DNA from: Bacteroidales bacterium | GTDB taxonomy: Bacteria > Bacteroidota > Bacteroidia > Bacteroidales > F082 | NCBI GenBank assembly: GCA_021647205.1 | Contig: JAKIVD010000009.1 | Location: forward strand, 62,001-126,000 | Length of the DNA stretch: 64,000 bases | Direction: 5' to 3' | In this document: positions 62,295-64,000 of the stretch, in pieces | How positions within the stretch are numbered: position 1 is the stretch's first letter | How the letters are laid out: each line of letters opens with the position of its first letter | Position numbers and translations under genes: made by a program | The notes under the pieces: generated by a model | The model's input: only the letters and a program-made list of their open reading frames with translations | Told to the model about the DNA's origin: nothing | Database searches by the model: none

Positions 62295-62978
62295 TTACGG
62301 CAACAAGCTCCAATCAATTTCCCCCAAGCCGTTTTCTTTGAGCAATTGATTTGTTTTTGAAAAGTGTTTGCACCCGAAAAACCCGCGGTTCGCCGAAAAA
62401 GGTGAAGGGTGGGGTGCTGAAAGAATAAAATGTTTACGCTGATCGATTAGTTGATGTTTGGCTTGTGCATACTTTCCCCAGAGCAAAAAAACAACCCCGG
62501 CACGCAGGTCGGAAATGGCACGAATAACCTGGTCAGTAAATGTTTCCCAGCCTATTCCCTGGTGTGATCCTGCATTTGCCGCCCTCACGGTCAAAGTAGC
62601 ATTCAAAAGCAAAACGCCCTGTCCGGCCCATTTTTCCAGGTTGCCCGTACCGGGAACCGGAATACCCAAGTCGTTGTTCAATTCCTTAAAAATATTTTGC
62701 AGCGAAGGGGGTGGTTTTGTAGCGTCGGGCACAGAAAAACAAAGGCCGTGTGCCTGGCCTGGCCCATGGTAGGGGTCCTGGCCTAAAATCACAACCCTGA
62801 CGGCCGTCAGCGGGGTCAGGTTAAAGGCGGAAAATATCCGGCTTCCCGGAGGGTAAATGGTGTAACTTTCCTTCTCCCTTTTTAAAGTTTCCTTTAACTT
62901 ATTGAAATAGGAAGCGGTAAATTCAGGCTGTAGCGCAGTGCGCCAGCTCTCTTCTATAATTGGGGTTTGTTGTGTCAT
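62295..62978 (-). CDS. ung: Uracil-DNA glycosylase
   Basis: A 227-residue family-1 uracil-DNA glycosylase that removes uracil from DNA. The water-activating motif GQDPYHGPGQAHGLCFSV (Asp68) and the uracil-binding/leucine-loop HPSPFSANRGFFG motif are intact. VLLLNATLTV completes the set. It is full length and starts MTQQTPIIEESW. Monocistronic by context, divergent from the small lipoprotein gene. Confidence 0.97.
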   Translation of the reverse strand: MTQQTPIIEESWRTALQPEFTASYFNKLKETLKREKESYTIYPPGSRIFSAFNLTPLTAVRVVILGQDPYHGPGQAHGLCFSVPDATKPPPSLQNIFKELNNDLGIPVPGTGNLEKWAGQGVLLLNATLTVRAANAGSHQGIGWETFTDQVIRAISDLRAGVVFLLWGKYAQAKHQLIDQRKHFILSAPHPSPFSANRGFFGCKHFSKTNQLLKENGLGEIDWSLLP

Positions 62979-63087
62979 TCACAAAACTTTAACAAATGAA
63001 ATAGTAATAAAAAGCGAAAATCCTTGTTATTTAAGTAAAATCTCACTTTCTTTGCCTATTCCAAAAAAACCATTTTATTGTAAAGAT

Positions 63088-63216
63088 ATGAAAAAAATCC
63101 TGGTTGTGATTTCAGCGGTACTTCTCCTGGTTGTTTTTGCAAGTTCGTGCAAATCTTCAAGCAAATGTGCAGCATACGGGGAATCGCATAAGTTTCAAAA
63201 AGAAATAAAATATTAA
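63088..63216 (+). CDS. Small lipoprotein, unknown function
   Basis: A 42-residue predicted lipoprotein, MKKILVVISAVLLLVVFASSC with lipobox Cys21, then SSSKCAAYGESHKFQKEIKY. The mature peptide is only about 22 residues. Short lipoproteins with a CAAYGE-type motif occur in other Bacteroidota, usually next to envelope genes. I use ATG 63088; longer frames upstream have no signal sequence. The next gene begins 73 nt downstream on the same strand and may be co-expressed. Confidence 0.7.
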   Translation: MKKILVVISAVLLLVVFASSCKSSSKCAAYGESHKFQKEIKY

Positions 63217-63289
63217 TTGGTTACTTTGACCTTTCAAATGGTGTCAAATTCGTTTTTCGGCCAGTACCGGAATCTTTCTGTAAACATGT

Positions 63290-64000
63290 ATGTTCCGATT
63301 CGTAAATATATCCTTGTTTGTCTTGCTGATGTATACCAGTCTGGCAGCTTACAGTCAATTTGAAACAGAAGAGTTTGACAGCATTGAGAATAAAATCCTT
63401 TACAATCGCCAAAAAACCTTTGGCGTAATCGTACACAACCTGGGGCTCGGGGTGCAATTCCGCAGCGGAAAGCGCCTGTCTATTTTCAAAACAAGAATGT
63501 GGGAGTTCGAGTTTGTTACCATGCGGTCGTACAAACAGATAAGGTTGCAAAATTACTATCCCAATTCGCGCAGTTTTATTTACGGAAAACTGAACAGTGC
63601 TTTCTTTTTGCGGGCCGGGATTGTCTGGAAGAAACTGCTGAACCGGAAACCTTACTGGGACGGTACCGAGATAAGGGGCGTTGAACTAAGGTTTATCTAC
63701 GGGGGTGGTTTTAGTTTGGGAATTGCCAAGCCCTATTATTATTACATTATTTATCCAAACCCTGACGGGGTTACCGGCCGTTTACAACTTGAAAGGTTTG
63801 ACCCAGGTTCGCAATCCATTGATTATATTTACGGCAGGGGGCCCTTTTCGAAAGGTTTAAATGAGATTACCTTGCATCCGGGCATCTATTTAAAAACAGG
63901 CCTTAATTTTGAATACGGGTCCAGAAATACCAAAATAAGGTCGCTTGAGGTGGGTGCCGGGATTGATATTGTCCCGATGGGCTTAAGCATTATTACTACT
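63290..64000 (+). CDS. Exported protein, partial at window end, unknown function
   Basis: An open frame from ATG 63290 to the window edge, 237 codons without a stop. It begins MFRFVNISLFVLLMYTSLAAYSQ, a likely signal peptide. The remainder (for example FGVIVHNLGLGVQFRSGKRLS, FFLRAGIVWKKLL, VELRFIYGGGFSLGIAKPYYYY, IYLKTGLNFEYGSRNTKIRSLEVGAGI) shows alternating, aromatic-rich strands typical of outer-membrane beta-barrels. No family is recognised. The 3' end is missing, so the tail and length cannot be judged. Confidence 0.75.
   Translation, partial: MFRFVNISLFVLLMYTSLAAYSQFETEEFDSIENKILYNRQKTFGVIVHNLGLGVQFRSGKRLSIFKTRMWEFEFVTMRSYKQIRLQNYYPNSRSFIYGKLNSAFFLRAGIVWKKLLNRKPYWDGTEIRGVELRFIYGGGFSLGIAKPYYYYIIYPNPDGVTGRLQLERFDPGSQSIDYIYGRGPFSKGLNEITLHPGIYLKTGLNFEYGSRNTKIRSLEVGAGIDIVPMGLSIITT

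Overview
The window looks like a chromosome segment of a free-living, respiring member of the Bacteroidota, probably close to the Bacteroidales/Marinilabiliales. The reasons are the Bacteroidota promoter signature (TTTG, about 20 bp, TAnnTTTG) upstream of several genes, secreted proteins with type IX secretion (T9SS) tails, an ECF sigma/FecR/TonB-receptor cassette, FISUMP and DUF3467 proteins, and a tuf-secE-nusG-rplKAJL-rpoBC block with embedded tRNA genes. Rank below phylum is inference. No rRNA, phage, plasmid or CRISPR locus was seen.

Layout. 1-14 kb: hpf, four tRNAs, tuf, tRNA-Trp, secE, nusG, rplK, rplA, rplJ, rplL, rpoB, rpoC and a DUF3467 gene, all on + and closed by a clear terminator at 14006-14030. 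14-18.4 kb: an alpha/beta hydrolase and a tricorn-like S41 protease on the minus strand. 18.9-25.5 kb: a caa3-type (A2 heme-copper) cytochrome oxidase locus, SCO - tail-fibre-like secreted protein - ctaD - ctaE - ctaF - ctaC (fused cytochrome c) - ctaB. 25.6-29.5 kb: a 2,4-dienoyl-CoA reductase-like SDR, cupin, GNAT, phosphatidylserine decarboxylase, a small membrane protein and a lipoprotein. 29.7-33.5 kb: ECF sigma, FecR anti-sigma and TonB-dependent receptor, tightly coupled.

33.6-38.4 kb: two large translationally coupled secreted proteins. 38.6-43.2 kb: mnmA, a PKD/FISUMP lipoprotein, an orphan trpB behind a Trp-codon leader, and hldD. 43.4-48.6 kb: two lysyl-endopeptidase-like T9SS proteases flanking a DUF922 putative protease. 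48.7-54 kb: an rluD-like synthase, a T9SS protein and a PASTA protein as one minus-strand operon, divergent from ddl. 54-64 kb: a purple-acid-phosphatase-like protein, a membrane protein, patatin, rdgB, an SGNH lipoprotein paired with a FadL/OmpP1 porin, ung, a tiny lipoprotein and a gene running off the end.

The most interesting signal is at 42080-42247, minus strand, upstream of trpB. A near-consensus promoter abuts the hldD stop. A 23-codon ORF follows with three tandem Trp codons plus a fourth. A 7-nt segment inside that ORF is perfectly complementary to the 5' arm of a following strong terminator. This is a complete classical tryptophan attenuator in a phylum whose translation initiation and promoters differ from the enterobacterial model. 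Several palindromic intergenic repeats, two TTG starts (rpoB and the ECF sigma gene) and a 5/5 'NCA' pattern at tRNA gene ends are also worth checking.
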